DNA of 64,000 nt, from contig NZ_FMUJ01000001.1 of the NCBI RefSeq assembly GCF_900100965.1, positions 792,272 to 856,271 of the forward strand, read 5' to 3'. Below the pieces are notes generated by a model, which saw only the letters and a list, made by a program, of their open reading frames with translations, was not told the DNA's origin and searched no databases. The stretch is from Variovorax sp. EL159. GTDB taxonomy: Bacteria; Pseudomonadota; Gammaproteobacteria; Burkholderiales; Burkholderiaceae_C. Within the stretch, counting starts at the first letter, position 1. Each line of letters begins with the position of its first letter. A program made the position numbers and the translations under genes. Shown here piece after piece: positions 33,447 through 41,993 of the stretch.

Positions 33447-34790
33447 TCAGGCCGGCTGCAGCACGATGCGCGCCTCGAACCCGTGTGCCGCCCCCGCCGG
33501 CGGCGAGGCCAGTTCGAGCTTGGCCTCGTGCTTCTCGGCGATGGTGCCCACGATCGACAGGCCGAGCCCATAGCCCGTGCGGTCGGAGCCGTGCCGCACG
33601 TGGCGCTGCCGCAGTTTCTGTAGCTGCTCGGCATCGACGCCCGCGCCGGTGTCGCGCACGGCGAGCGTGCAGGGCGCCATCACCTCGATCTGCACGCGGT
33701 CGCCGCCGTAGCGCAGCGCGTTTTCCACCAGGTTGCGCAGCGCAATCGCCAGCGCGTCGACATCGCCCAGCGCCACCGGCGCCGCGCTGTCGGGCACCTT
33801 GAGCGACAGGCGTTCGTTGGTTCGCGGGTCTTGCCAGAACTCCTGCACCACGGTGCCCGCGAGCTGGACCAGGTCGACCCGCGCGCGGGCCAGCGACGCA
33901 CCCGATTCGGCGCGCGAAAGCTGCAGCAGCTTTTCGGCGCGGTGGCTCAGCATCTGCAGCGCGTCGAGCGCGGCCTGCACGTCGTTGCGCTGCAGGTCGT
34001 GCTCCAGCGCGGTCTGCAGCCGCAGGCGCGCCGCGGCAAGGGGCGTGCGCAACTCGTGCGCTGCATTGGCCGCGAGCGCACGCTCGACGTCGAGCGATTG
34101 CGACAGGCGCTCCAGCAGCCGGTTGACGTGGTCGCCCACCGAGCGCAGCTCCAGCGGCAGGCCCGGCAGGGTGATGGGGCGCAGGTCGGCGCCGTTGCGC
34201 TTTGCGATTTCGCCCGCGAGCTGCTGCAGCACGCGCAGCTCGGTGCGCGCGACGTTGCGCAGCACCAGCGCCAGCAGCGGCAGCACGGCGCCCAGCGGAA
34301 TGATCAGCCCGAACAGTGTGCGGTTCAGCGCCCGGCGGCGTTCGTCGAGCGGGTCGGCCACCTGGAAGTACAGGCCCAGCGTGGGGTGCCGCACGGTGTA
34401 GATGCGCCAGGTCTGGTTGTTGGCGAAGCCGGTCGCCAGCGGCACGTCGAAGGCATCGACGGGGGCTTCGGCCGAGCGCAGCAGCACATGCTCGTGAAGG
34501 TCCTCGATCTGGTACATGACCGCGTCTTCCGAGAACAGCTGCTTGGGCGCGATCAGCGGCGCGGCCGGCGGGTTGTCGTGGGTGTGCTGCAGCCGGTCGA
34601 GTTCCTGCACGGCCGTGTCGAACATGCGGTGCGACACCTCGACCAGCTCGTTGTCGAAGTTGTGGTTGATCTCGCGGTCCACGTACCAGACCACGGCGAA
34701 CACGCACAGCAGCCAGACGCCGCCGACCCACATGATCAGCGTGCGGGTCAGGCGCCCGGCCAGCGAGTCGCGCCCGGGCGTGGCCCTCAT
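33447..34790 (-). CDS. sensor histidine kinase (QseC/PmrB-like)
   Basis: The 447-residue inner-membrane kinase has transmembrane segments at about residues 16-36 and 158-178 bracketing a periplasmic sensing domain of about 120 residues. HAMP-like sequence follows, then the H-box AANAAHELRTPLAAARLRLQ with His245, the N-box NLVENALRYGG near 355 and the G-boxes DTGAGVD and GYGLGLSIV. The kinase is translationally coupled to the response regulator (4-base ATGA overlap). The divergent operon of PAP2 phosphatases and EptA suggests an envelope stress or cationic-peptide signal, as for PmrB; the signal is inferred. Confidence 0.92.
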   Translation of the reverse strand: MRATPGRDSLAGRLTRTLIMWVGGVWLLCVFAVVWYVDREINHNFDNELVEVSHRMFDTAVQELDRLQHTHDNPPAAPLIAPKQLFSEDAVMYQIEDLHEHVLLRSAEAPVDAFDVPLATGFANNQTWRIYTVRHPTLGLYFQVADPLDERRRALNRTLFGLIIPLGAVLPLLALVLRNVARTELRVLQQLAGEIAKRNGADLRPITLPGLPLELRSVGDHVNRLLERLSQSLDVERALAANAAHELRTPLAAARLRLQTALEHDLQRNDVQAALDALQMLSHRAEKLLQLSRAESGASLARARVDLVQLAGTVVQEFWQDPRTNERLSLKVPDSAAPVALGDVDALAIALRNLVENALRYGGDRVQIEVMAPCTLAVRDTGAGVDAEQLQKLRQRHVRHGSDRTGYGLGLSIVGTIAEKHEAKLELASPPAGAAHGFEARIVLQPA

Positions 34791-35461
34791 TCGTCCTCGT
34801 CCGTGGAGAACGACAGGCGGTAGCCCAGGCCGCGCAGCGTCTGGATGTGGCTGCGCCCGAGCTTGCGCCGCAGGCGGCTGATGAAGACTTCGAGCGTGTT
34901 GCTGTCGGCTTCGTCGCCGAAGCCGTAGAGCGCGTCGGCCAGGTTCTCGCGGGTGTGGATGCGCTCGGGCCGGGTGGCCATGACGCGCAGCAGCGCCCAT
35001 TCCTTCTGGGTCAGGGTGATGGGCGCGCCGTTCTTGCGCACCATGTCGTGGGCCAGGTCGATCTCGAGCGTGCCGAGCTGGAGCACCGGCGAACTGTTGG
35101 CGCTGCGTCGGCGTTCGACCGCGCGCAGGCGCGCCAGCAGTTCGGCCGGGTCGTAGGGCTTGATGAGGTAGTCGTCGGCGCCGGCGTCGAGCCCGCGGAT
35201 GCGGTCGGTGACCTGGTCGCGCGCGGTCAGCACGATGACGATGGGGCGCTCGGGCAGGGCGCGCACCTGCGGCAGCAGCGAAAGGCCGTCGCCGTCGCCC
35301 AGGTGAAGGTCGAGAAGCACGGCCGCATACTGGACCGAAAGCAGGGCGCCGCGCGCGTCGGCCAGGCTGGGTGCCACGTCGACCACGAACGCCTTGGCGA
35401 GCAGGTAGCTGCACACCGCGTCCGCGAGGGAGGTGTCGTCTTCGACCAGCAATATCCGCAC
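34787..35461 (-). CDS. OmpR-family response regulator
   Basis: The 224-residue product has a receiver domain (residues 1-115) with the acidic pair in VEDD, the phosphoacceptor Asp51 in LLDLHLGDGDG and the conserved Lys101 in LIKPYD. A winged-helix DNA-binding domain (about 125-220) follows, with TQKEWALLRVMATRPERIHTRENLADALYG and NTLEVFISRLRRKLG. The GTG at 35461 is chosen because AAGGGA lies 6-7 bases upstream and the protein begins VRILLVEDD; a TTG at 35479 is an alternative. It is the first gene of the two-component operon and the likely regulator of the divergent envelope genes. Confidence 0.94.
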   Translation of the reverse strand: MRILLVEDDTSLADAVCSYLLAKAFVVDVAPSLADARGALLSVQYAAVLLDLHLGDGDGLSLLPQVRALPERPIVIVLTARDQVTDRIRGLDAGADDYLIKPYDPAELLARLRAVERRRSANSSPVLQLGTLEIDLAHDMVRKNGAPITLTQKEWALLRVMATRPERIHTRENLADALYGFGDEADSNTLEVFISRLRRKLGRSHIQTLRGLGYRLSFSTDEDE

Positions 35462-35521
35462 GCAATGTCCCTTTTGCAAAAAAAGAAGTCTAGCGCTGTC
35501 GAATTGCCGCCAGCTATATTG

Positions 35522-35556
35522 TCAGACTGCGTTCAGATTCTTCAGGCTGGGTTCAT
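35522..35556. promoter_or_regulatory. candidate OmpR-type tandem binding sites
   Basis: TCAG or TTCAG/T half-sites recur at 35522, 35532, 35541 and 35552, spacings of 9-11 bases, about one helical turn. They lie between the response regulator and the divergent PAP2 gene, the usual position for OmpR/PmrA-type autoregulation. It is inference from spacing only. Confidence 0.35.
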
Positions 35557-35603
35557 TCGGTGAACTTAGGCTTGCGGCTGTTTTCCCGTCTCGCCTTGGT
35601 TCA

Positions 35604-36308
35604 ATGACACGTTTCCCGAATTTTCGCCTGGGGGTTCTGACCCTGCTCGCATTGGCTGCGCTGATGGGTTGGGACGCTCTGGGTTGGGATCTGCCGTTGG
35701 CGCGCCTGGCCGGCACGCCCTATGGTTTCCCCTGGCGGGAGAACCCGTTCCTGGTCCACGTCATGCACGAAGGCGCCCGCAACCTGAGCTGGATCGCCAT
35801 GGTCGTGCTGTTCGTCGCGATCCGCTGGCCCTTCGGCGTCCTGCGCCGCCTGACGCGGGGCCGTCGGGCGCAACTGGCGCTGGCGGTGCTGGCCTCGGCG
35901 CTTGCCGTCAGCCTGCTCAAGCAGGCCAGCCAGACCAGTTGCCCCTGGGACCTGAAGGAGTTCGGCGGCGTGGCGCGCTATGTGTCGCACTGGGCGTGGG
36001 GCGTCGGCGACGGCGGCCCGGGCGGGTGCTTCCCGGCCGGCCATGCATCGTCGGCCTTTGCCTATCTGGCGGGCTTCTTCGTATTGCGCCGAGTGTCGCC
36101 CCGCGCGGCAGCGATCTGGCTCGGCGTGGTCCTGGTGCTGGGCCTGGCGCTGGGCGTGACGCAGCAGATGCGCGGCGCCCACTACATGAGCCACACCCTC
36201 TGGACGGCCTGGGTCTGCTGGGTCGTGGGCTTCGCCATCGACGTGGCGGTGACGCGATTCAACCCACAAACTCTGAAGCCGGTCGTGCCCGCCCATGCAG
36301 GATCTTGA
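35604..36308 (+). CDS. PAP2-family phosphatase, membrane
   Basis: The 234-residue product has about five hydrophobic helices and the PAP2 motifs in order: KQASQTSCPWDL near residues 106-117 (the usual KX6RP is not matched exactly), FPAGHASSAF near 145 (PSGH site) and RGAHYMSHTLWTAW near 185 with the catalytic His. It is likely an inner-membrane phosphatase acting on lipid phosphate, possibly lipid A or undecaprenyl pyrophosphate. Its 3' end overlaps the next PAP2 gene by 14 bases. It is divergent from the two-component system. Confidence 0.88.
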   Translation: MTRFPNFRLGVLTLLALAALMGWDALGWDLPLARLAGTPYGFPWRENPFLVHVMHEGARNLSWIAMVVLFVAIRWPFGVLRRLTRGRRAQLALAVLASALAVSLLKQASQTSCPWDLKEFGGVARYVSHWAWGVGDGGPGGCFPAGHASSAFAYLAGFFVLRRVSPRAAAIWLGVVLVLGLALGVTQQMRGAHYMSHTLWTAWVCWVVGFAIDVAVTRFNPQTLKPVVPAHAGS

Positions 36309-36867
36309 CGTCGCACTGTTCGGGCTGATCAACGCGGGCCGGTCGGTGCCCGCGTGGAGCTTGAGCTTCGCCCGCTTCGCCTCCGACGTCCTGCCTGCGC
36401 TGCTGGCGGTGGCCACAGGCATCGGGGCGCTGCTCGACCGCCGCTGGCGCCGCGTCTTCTTCACGGCGCTGGTCAGCGTGGTGCTGGTCTGGCTGATCGT
36501 GAACGGCGTCCGTGCGCTGTTCCCGGTCCAGCGGCCCGGTTTCTACGGCCTGGGCATCCAATGGGTGCCGCAGGGCCTGCGTCCGGGCTTTCCGAGCATG
36601 CATGCGGCCGGCACCTTTGCCGCGGCCTTCTCGCTCTGGTACCTGCCCTGGCGCACGCCGGTGGCGGTGGCCCTGGTGTTGGCCGCGGTGGTGGCATGGA
36701 GCCGCGTGTTCCTGGGGCTGCACTTTCCGTCCGATGTGCTCGCGGCAGCGGCGCTCGGTGCGCTGGTGTCGTTCGCGGTCGATCGCGGCATCAGCCGCCC
36801 GCTGGCGTTCACCATCAGCAAAAGCCCACTGGTTCGCCGGTGGTCCTCCCGCGTCAGGCGTGCCTGA
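36295..36867 (+). CDS. PAP2-family phosphatase (second copy), membrane
   Basis: The 190-residue product has the three PAP2 motifs in canonical spacing: VRALFPVQRP near 64-73, PSMHAAGTFAAAF near residue 100 and SRVFLGLHFPSDVL near 132-145 with the catalytic His and Asp. It has about five transmembrane segments. It overlaps the preceding PAP2 gene by 14 bases and precedes eptA by 70 bp. Two unlike PAP2 enzymes with EptA suggest concerted editing of lipid A phosphates (dephosphorylation and phosphoethanolamine addition); this is inference from context. Confidence 0.9.
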   Translation: MQDLDVALFGLINAGRSVPAWSLSFARFASDVLPALLAVATGIGALLDRRWRRVFFTALVSVVLVWLIVNGVRALFPVQRPGFYGLGIQWVPQGLRPGFPSMHAAGTFAAAFSLWYLPWRTPVAVALVLAAVVAWSRVFLGLHFPSDVLAAAALGALVSFAVDRGISRPLAFTISKSPLVRRWSSRVRRA

Positions 36868-36937
36868 ACGCTTCGAATGAACCTGCAACGAACGGGTGAT
36901 TCAGGCTGTTTTCAGCCACCGTTCCTACATTAGTTGG

Positions 36938-38689
36938 ATGTCTGTTTTGCGCATTGATCCGGTACCCGTCCCGCAAGGAAACTTCTCCGAGCCCGACCCG
37001 CTGAATTCCCCCACGCCCCGTGCGCCCTGGACGCGCCTGAACCAGTGGCTCGATCGGCCACGGTCCTTGCAGTCCGTCATCCTGTGGCTCAGCCTCTATC
37101 TCGTCCTGACGGCCAACTGGCCGTTGTGGAACGAGCTGGCCCGCATCGGCGGCGCGCCCAGCACCTACCTGCCCACCATCATCGCGATGAGCCTGCTCAC
37201 GCTGTGCGGCTCGGTGGCCATTCTTTCGTTCACGGCGTGGTCGCGCTGGCTGAAGCCGCTCTGGTTCCTCGTGGTCGTGCTGGCGGCCGTGGTGCAGCAC
37301 TACATGCTCGCGTACCGCGTGGTGATGGACCCGAGCATGATCGCCAACGCGCTGCAGACCGACCCGAACGAGGCACGCGACCTGATGAGCTGGCGCATGG
37401 CCTTCAACGTGCTCGTGGTGACGCTGCCCGCGGGGTGGGCGTTGTGGCGGGTGCGTATCGCGCCGCAGCGGATCTTCTCGAAGCTCTGGCGCAACATGGC
37501 GCTGCTGTTGCTGGCCGTGGTCGTGGCCTTGGTCACCATCGTGTCGATGAACCGGCAGCTGGCGCCGCTGATGCGCAACAACGTGCACCTGCGCTACATG
37601 ATGAACCCGATCGCGAGCCTGTATTCGACGGCCTCCGTGTTCATCAAGCCGATGTTCAAGCACAGCGGCAAGCTCATCCCCATCACCGCCGGCACCGCGC
37701 TGGGCACCAGCTATGCATCGCAGACGCGGCCGCCGCTGTTCGTGGTGGTGGTGGGCGAAACGGCGCGCGCCGACCACTTCGCCCTCAACGGCTACGCCCG
37801 CGACACCACGCCCGAGCTGGCCAAGCGCGGCGTGCTGAGCTACCGCGAAGTGCGCTCCTGCGGCACCAACACGCTGGCCTCGGTGCCGTGCATGTTCTCG
37901 CCGCTGGGCAAGGAAGGCTACGAATCGCGCAAGGACGACTACGAGAACCTCGTCGACGTGCTGCAGGCCGCGGGCCTTGCCGTGTTCTGGCTCGATAACC
38001 AGGCCGGCTGCAAGGGCGTGTGCGAGCGCATCCCCAATGCCTCGGCCTTCGCCAACCTCGATGCCGACACCAAGAAGGCGCTGTGCGATGGCGACGAATG
38101 CCTCGACGACGTGATGCTCAAGGGGCTCGACGAGCGCATCGCCGCGCTGCCGGCCGAGCGCCGCGCCAAGGGCATCGTGCTGGTGATGCACCAGATGGGC
38201 AGCCATGGCCCGGCCTACTACAAGCGCTCCGCGCCGGAGCTGAAGCGCTTCACGCCCGAGTGCAAGACCAACGCGCTGGCCGAGTGCGGCCATGCGGAGC
38301 TGATGAACGTCTACGACAACTCGATCGCGCAGACCGACCACTTCCTGGGCCAGACCATCGACTGGCTCAAGTCGCAGTCGAAGCAGTACGACCCGGCGAT
38401 GCTCTACGTGAGCGACCACGGCGAGTCGCTCGGCGAGTACGGCCTGTTCCTGCATGGCGTGCCGTACAGCTTTGCGCCCGATGCGCAAAAGCATGTGCCC
38501 ATGGTCACGTGGTTCAGCGAAGGCATGGCCGAGCGCCGCAAGCTCTCGAAGTCGTGCATGGAAGCGGGGCTCGATGCACCGCTCACGCACGACAACCTCT
38601 ATCACACGGTGCTCGGTGTGATGGACGTGAGCACGCCCACCTACAAGCCCGCCCTCGACGCGCTGGCCTCCTGTCGCGGCAAGGGCTGA
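36938..38689 (+). CDS. eptA: phosphoethanolamine transferase (EptA/PmrC family)
   Basis: The 583-residue enzyme transfers phosphoethanolamine from phosphatidylethanolamine to lipid A. Five N-terminal transmembrane segments lie at about residues 45-205, and a periplasmic sulfatase-like domain follows. The nucleophile is Thr275 in VVVGETARADHF, with Glu274 as a metal ligand; the pattern continues with SCGTNTLASVPCMFS and DHGESLGEYGLFLHG, which holds metal-binding residues. Several Cys pairs match the disulfides of the family. The ATG at 36938 is preferred to that at 36896. With the divergent two-component system this is a pmrCAB-like module linked to polymyxin resistance in other bacteria. Confidence 0.93.
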   Translation: MSVLRIDPVPVPQGNFSEPDPLNSPTPRAPWTRLNQWLDRPRSLQSVILWLSLYLVLTANWPLWNELARIGGAPSTYLPTIIAMSLLTLCGSVAILSFTAWSRWLKPLWFLVVVLAAVVQHYMLAYRVVMDPSMIANALQTDPNEARDLMSWRMAFNVLVVTLPAGWALWRVRIAPQRIFSKLWRNMALLLLAVVVALVTIVSMNRQLAPLMRNNVHLRYMMNPIASLYSTASVFIKPMFKHSGKLIPITAGTALGTSYASQTRPPLFVVVVGETARADHFALNGYARDTTPELAKRGVLSYREVRSCGTNTLASVPCMFSPLGKEGYESRKDDYENLVDVLQAAGLAVFWLDNQAGCKGVCERIPNASAFANLDADTKKALCDGDECLDDVMLKGLDERIAALPAERRAKGIVLVMHQMGSHGPAYYKRSAPELKRFTPECKTNALAECGHAELMNVYDNSIAQTDHFLGQTIDWLKSQSKQYDPAMLYVSDHGESLGEYGLFLHGVPYSFAPDAQKHVPMVTWFSEGMAERRKLSKSCMEAGLDAPLTHDNLYHTVLGVMDVSTPTYKPALDALASCRGKG

Positions 38690-38704
38690 AACGGGGCTTG
38701 TTGC

Positions 38705-39286
38705 CTACTTCTTCTCGCGGGGCAGCCGCCCCATGAGGAAGAACTCGTTGTTCGGCTGCATGCCGCTGAAGCTCGCGAGTCGGTTGCTCAGGCCGAAGAA
38801 GGCGGTGATGGCCGCGATGTCCCAGATGTCTTCGTCGTCGAAGCCGTGGGCGTGCAGCGGCGGGAAGTCGCTGTCGTCGATCTCGTGCGAGCGGTCGCAG
38901 ACCTTCATTGCAAAGTCGAGCATCGCGCGCTGGCGCGGCGTGATGTCGGCCTTGCGGTAGTTCACCGCCACCTGGTCGGCCACCAGCGGCTTCTTCTCGT
39001 AGATGCGCAGCAGCGCACCGTGCGCCACCACGCAGTACAGGCACTGGTTGGCCGCGCTGGTGGTGGTGACGATCATCTCGCGGTCGCCCTTGGTGAGCGA
39101 GCCTTCTTCCTTCAGCATCAGCGCATCGTGGTACGCGAAGAAGGCGCGCCATTCGGCGGGCCGGCGCGCAAGGCCAAGGAACACGTTGGGCACGAAGCCG
39201 GCCTTCTCTTGCACGGCCAGGATGGCGGTGCGAATGTCTTCGGGCAGGTCCTTGAGTTCGGCGAGGGGGTAGCGGGCTGCGGTCAT
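38705..39286 (-). CDS. peroxidase-related protein, AhpD/carboxymuconolactone decarboxylase-like
   Basis: The 193-residue product belongs to the uncharacterised peroxidase-related family with an AhpD-like fold. The conserved CxxC-x3-H is in NQCLYCVVAHG (Cys82, Cys85, His89), which in AhpD-type proteins carries the redox activity. C-terminal residues near 150-185 (DIWDIAAITAFFGLSNRLASF) match the family. It is a soluble cytoplasmic protein that could protect against alkyl hydroperoxides. It ends 15 bp from the convergent eptA gene. The start at 39286 is followed by TAARYPLAELKDLP. Confidence 0.9.
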   Translation of the reverse strand: MTAARYPLAELKDLPEDIRTAILAVQEKAGFVPNVFLGLARRPAEWRAFFAYHDALMLKEEGSLTKGDREMIVTTTSAANQCLYCVVAHGALLRIYEKKPLVADQVAVNYRKADITPRQRAMLDFAMKVCDRSHEIDDSDFPPLHAHGFDDEDIWDIAAITAFFGLSNRLASFSGMQPNNEFFLMGRLPREKK

Positions 39287-39379
39287 CTTGTCTCCTGGTT
39301 TTGGCGGTCTGGCGGTGTTGAAAGGCCCCTGAAAGGGGCTGCGGCGAATCCATCATAGGCAAGCCGCTTTCCTACACGG

Positions 39380-39401
39380 CATGGCGGGGATCACCGCCAT
39401 G
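39380..39401. promoter_or_regulatory. perfect 8-bp inverted repeat, candidate operator
   Basis: CATGGCGG at 39380-39387 and CCGCCATG at 39394-39401 form a perfect dyad with a 6-base spacer, 48 bases upstream of the gluconate-dehydrogenase gene set. A further hairpin, GCCCCT-gaa-AGGGGC, lies at 39325-39339. Confidence 0.45.
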
Positions 39402-39448
39402 ATGAAGGCTCGCACCACAACAAGGCGGCCCGTCCCGCCCATAACGCG

Positions 39449-40207
39449 ATGAAAGACGAGTCCTTTGCGGACCGGCGTGGCTTCCTGCGCCGATCCATCG
39501 CGATCGTGCCCGCCGCCACGGCCTTCGGTGCAGGCGGCATCACCGGCGTGACGCTGGCGCAAACCACCACGCCCGCCACCACGCCCGCCCCGGCACCCAA
39601 CCCCGCTGCGGCAGCCCCGCCCGGCGCACCCTACACACCGGTCTACTTCAACGCCGCCGAGTGGGCGTTCATCCAGGCGGCGGTGGCACGGCTGATTCCT
39701 CCCGACGACACCGGCCCCGGCGCCATCGAGGCCGGCGTGCCCGAGTTCATCGACCGGCAGATGGAAGGCGCCTTCGGCCATGCCGCCACCTGGTACATGC
39801 AGGGGCCGTTCGTGGAGGTGTCGCCGCTCTTCGGCTACCAGAAGAAGATGCCGCCGCGCGAGGTGTACCGCGCCGGCATCTCGGCCACCGACGCGTACTG
39901 CCGCAAGCAATACAGCGACAAGGCTTTCGCGCAGCTCACCGCGGCGCAGCAGGACGAGGTGCTCCGGGGACTCGAGGGCGGTGGCATCGTGCTCGAAGGC
40001 GTGGGCGCCACCGACTTCTTCGGCTTCCTGCTGCAGAACACCAAGGAAGGCTATTTCAGCGACCCGATCCACGGCGGCAACAAGAACGCCGCCGCCTGGA
40101 AGATGATCGGTTTTCCGGGGGCGCGCGCCGACTACGCCGATTGGGTCGACCGGCCCGGCGTCAAGTACAACCTGCCGCCGGTGAGCATCGCCGGCCCGCA
40201 AGGCTGA
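39449..40207 (+). CDS. gluconate 2-dehydrogenase subunit 3 family protein, Tat-exported
   Basis: The product is 252 residues with a twin-arginine signal (ADRRGFLRRSIAIVPAAT). A Thr/Pro/Ala-rich linker (about 40-62) and the subunit-3 domain follow, with TPVYFNAAEWAFIQAAVARLIPPDD near 63-87. It binds the FAD subunit and is exported with it by the Tat route. Membrane gluconate dehydrogenases have three subunits, and here all three genes lie in order: this one, the FAD subunit 13 bp later and the cytochrome. The complex oxidises gluconate or a related sugar acid at the periplasmic face. Confidence 0.92.
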   Translation: MKDESFADRRGFLRRSIAIVPAATAFGAGGITGVTLAQTTTPATTPAPAPNPAAAAPPGAPYTPVYFNAAEWAFIQAAVARLIPPDDTGPGAIEAGVPEFIDRQMEGAFGHAATWYMQGPFVEVSPLFGYQKKMPPREVYRAGISATDAYCRKQYSDKAFAQLTAAQQDEVLRGLEGGGIVLEGVGATDFFGFLLQNTKEGYFSDPIHGGNKNAAAWKMIGFPGARADYADWVDRPGVKYNLPPVSIAGPQG

Positions 40208-40220
40208 GGGGCGCATCACC

Positions 40221-41993
40221 ATGGCAAACATCAAGAAGCCGAGCGTCGATGCGGTGTTGGTCGGCTTCGGCTGGACCGGCGCGATCATGGGCATGGAACT
40301 CACCGCCGCCGGCCTGAAGGTGCTGGCGCTGGAACGCGGCGAAAACCGCGACACGCAGCCCGACTTTGCGTACCCGCGCATCACCGACGAGCTGAGCTAC
40401 GGCATTCGCGGCAAGCTGTTCCAGAACCTCTCGCGCGAGACCGTCACCATCCGCCACACGCCGGCCGAAGTGGCGGTGCCGTACCGGCAGCTCGCGTCCT
40501 TCCTGCCCGGCGACGGCGTGGGCGGCGCGGGCGTGCACTGGAACGGCCACCACTGGCGCCCGCTGCCCAGCGACCTGCGCATTCGCAGCAACTACGAAGA
40601 GCGCTACGGCAAGAAGTTCATTCCCGAAGGCATGACCATCCAGGACTTCGGCGTGAGCTATGAAGAGCTGGAACCGCACTTCGACCAGTTCGAGAAAATC
40701 TGCGGCACCTCGGGCAAGGCCGGCAATATCCGCGGCCAGATCCAGGCCGGCGGCAACCCCTTCGAGGGCGCGCGCGCCAACGAATTTCCGTTGCCGCCAC
40801 TGGCCTCGGTCAACAGCGCCAAGCTGTTCGAGAAGGCCGCGCGCGAGCTGGGCTACCACCCGTTTCCGCAGGCGGCCGCCAATGCTTCGCGCGCCTACAC
40901 CAACCCGCATGGCGCGCAGCTCGGGCCCTGCAACTTCTGCGGCTTCTGCGAGCGCTACGGCTGCTACATGTATTCGAAGGCATCGCCGCAGACCACGCTG
41001 CTGCCGGTGCTGATGAAGCGGCCCAACTTCGAGCTGCGCACCAAGTCGCACGTGCTGCGCGTGAACATGTCGCCCGACGGCAAGCGCGCCACCGGCGTTT
41101 CGTACATCGACGCCGAGGGCAACGAGGTCGAGCAGCCGGCCGATCTGGTCGTGCTGTGCGCCTACCAGTTCCACAACGTGCGCCTGCTGCTGCTGTCGAA
41201 CATCGGCAAGAAGTACGACCCGGCGACGGGGCAGGGCGTGGTCGGGCGCAACTACGCCTACCAGCTCAATGGCGGCGCCAGCCTGTTCTTCGACAAGGAC
41301 CAGCCGATGAACCCCTTCGTCGGCGCGGGCGCCAGCGGCACCGTCATCGACGACTTCGACGGCGACAATTTCGACCACGGCCCATTGGGCTTTGTCGGCG
41401 GTGCCAGCATCAATTGCATTAACACCGGCGGCCGGCCGATCCAGCAACTGAGCCTGCCGCCGGGCGCGCCGAACTGGGGTGCGGGCTGGAAGAAGGCCGC
41501 GAAAGAAAACTACATCTACCAGGCCGGCGTCGGCAGCCAGGGCTCGGTGATGGCCTACCGCGACAACTACCTCGACCTAGACCCGACCTACAAGGACGTG
41601 CACGGCCAGCCGCTGCTGCGCATGACCTTCGACTGGAAGGCCAACGACCTCGCGATGACCCAGTTCATCGGCACCAAGGTCGAGCAGATCGCCAAGGCCA
41701 TGGGGCCAAAGCAGATGAAGATGAATTTCCAGAAGGCCGGCGCGCACTACGACGTGCGCTACTACCAGTCGACCCATAACACCGGCGGCGCGCCGATGGG
41801 CACCGACCCCACCACCAGCGCCGTCAACCGCTTCCTGCAGGTGTGGGACGTGCCCAATGTGTTCGTGATGGGTGCGAGCGCCTTTCCGCAGAACTTCGGC
41901 TACAACCCGACCGGCATGGTGGGTGCGCTGGCCTACTGGTCGGCCAAGGCGATCCGCGAGAAGTACCTGAAGAACCCGGGAGCGCTGGCATGA
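40221..41993 (+). CDS. gluconate 2-dehydrogenase-type GMC oxidoreductase, FAD subunit
   Basis: The 590-residue flavoprotein has the N-terminal FAD motif VDAVLVGFGWTGAIMGMEL near residues 8-26, then GDGVGGAGVHWNGHHWRPLP near 95-115 and the C-terminal GMC_oxred_C region with the catalytic stretch HNTGGAPMGTDP near 515-526. It also contains the Cys cluster CNFCGFCERYGCYMYSK near 237-253 typical of these dehydrogenases. It has no signal peptide and presumably leaves the cell folded with subunit 3. It overlaps the cytochrome gene by 4 bases (ATGA). The exact sugar-acid substrate is not shown. Confidence 0.93.
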   Translation: MANIKKPSVDAVLVGFGWTGAIMGMELTAAGLKVLALERGENRDTQPDFAYPRITDELSYGIRGKLFQNLSRETVTIRHTPAEVAVPYRQLASFLPGDGVGGAGVHWNGHHWRPLPSDLRIRSNYEERYGKKFIPEGMTIQDFGVSYEELEPHFDQFEKICGTSGKAGNIRGQIQAGGNPFEGARANEFPLPPLASVNSAKLFEKAARELGYHPFPQAAANASRAYTNPHGAQLGPCNFCGFCERYGCYMYSKASPQTTLLPVLMKRPNFELRTKSHVLRVNMSPDGKRATGVSYIDAEGNEVEQPADLVVLCAYQFHNVRLLLLSNIGKKYDPATGQGVVGRNYAYQLNGGASLFFDKDQPMNPFVGAGASGTVIDDFDGDNFDHGPLGFVGGASINCINTGGRPIQQLSLPPGAPNWGAGWKKAAKENYIYQAGVGSQGSVMAYRDNYLDLDPTYKDVHGQPLLRMTFDWKANDLAMTQFIGTKVEQIAKAMGPKQMKMNFQKAGAHYDVRYYQSTHNTGGAPMGTDPTTSAVNRFLQVWDVPNVFVMGASAFPQNFGYNPTGMVGALAYWSAKAIREKYLKNPGALA

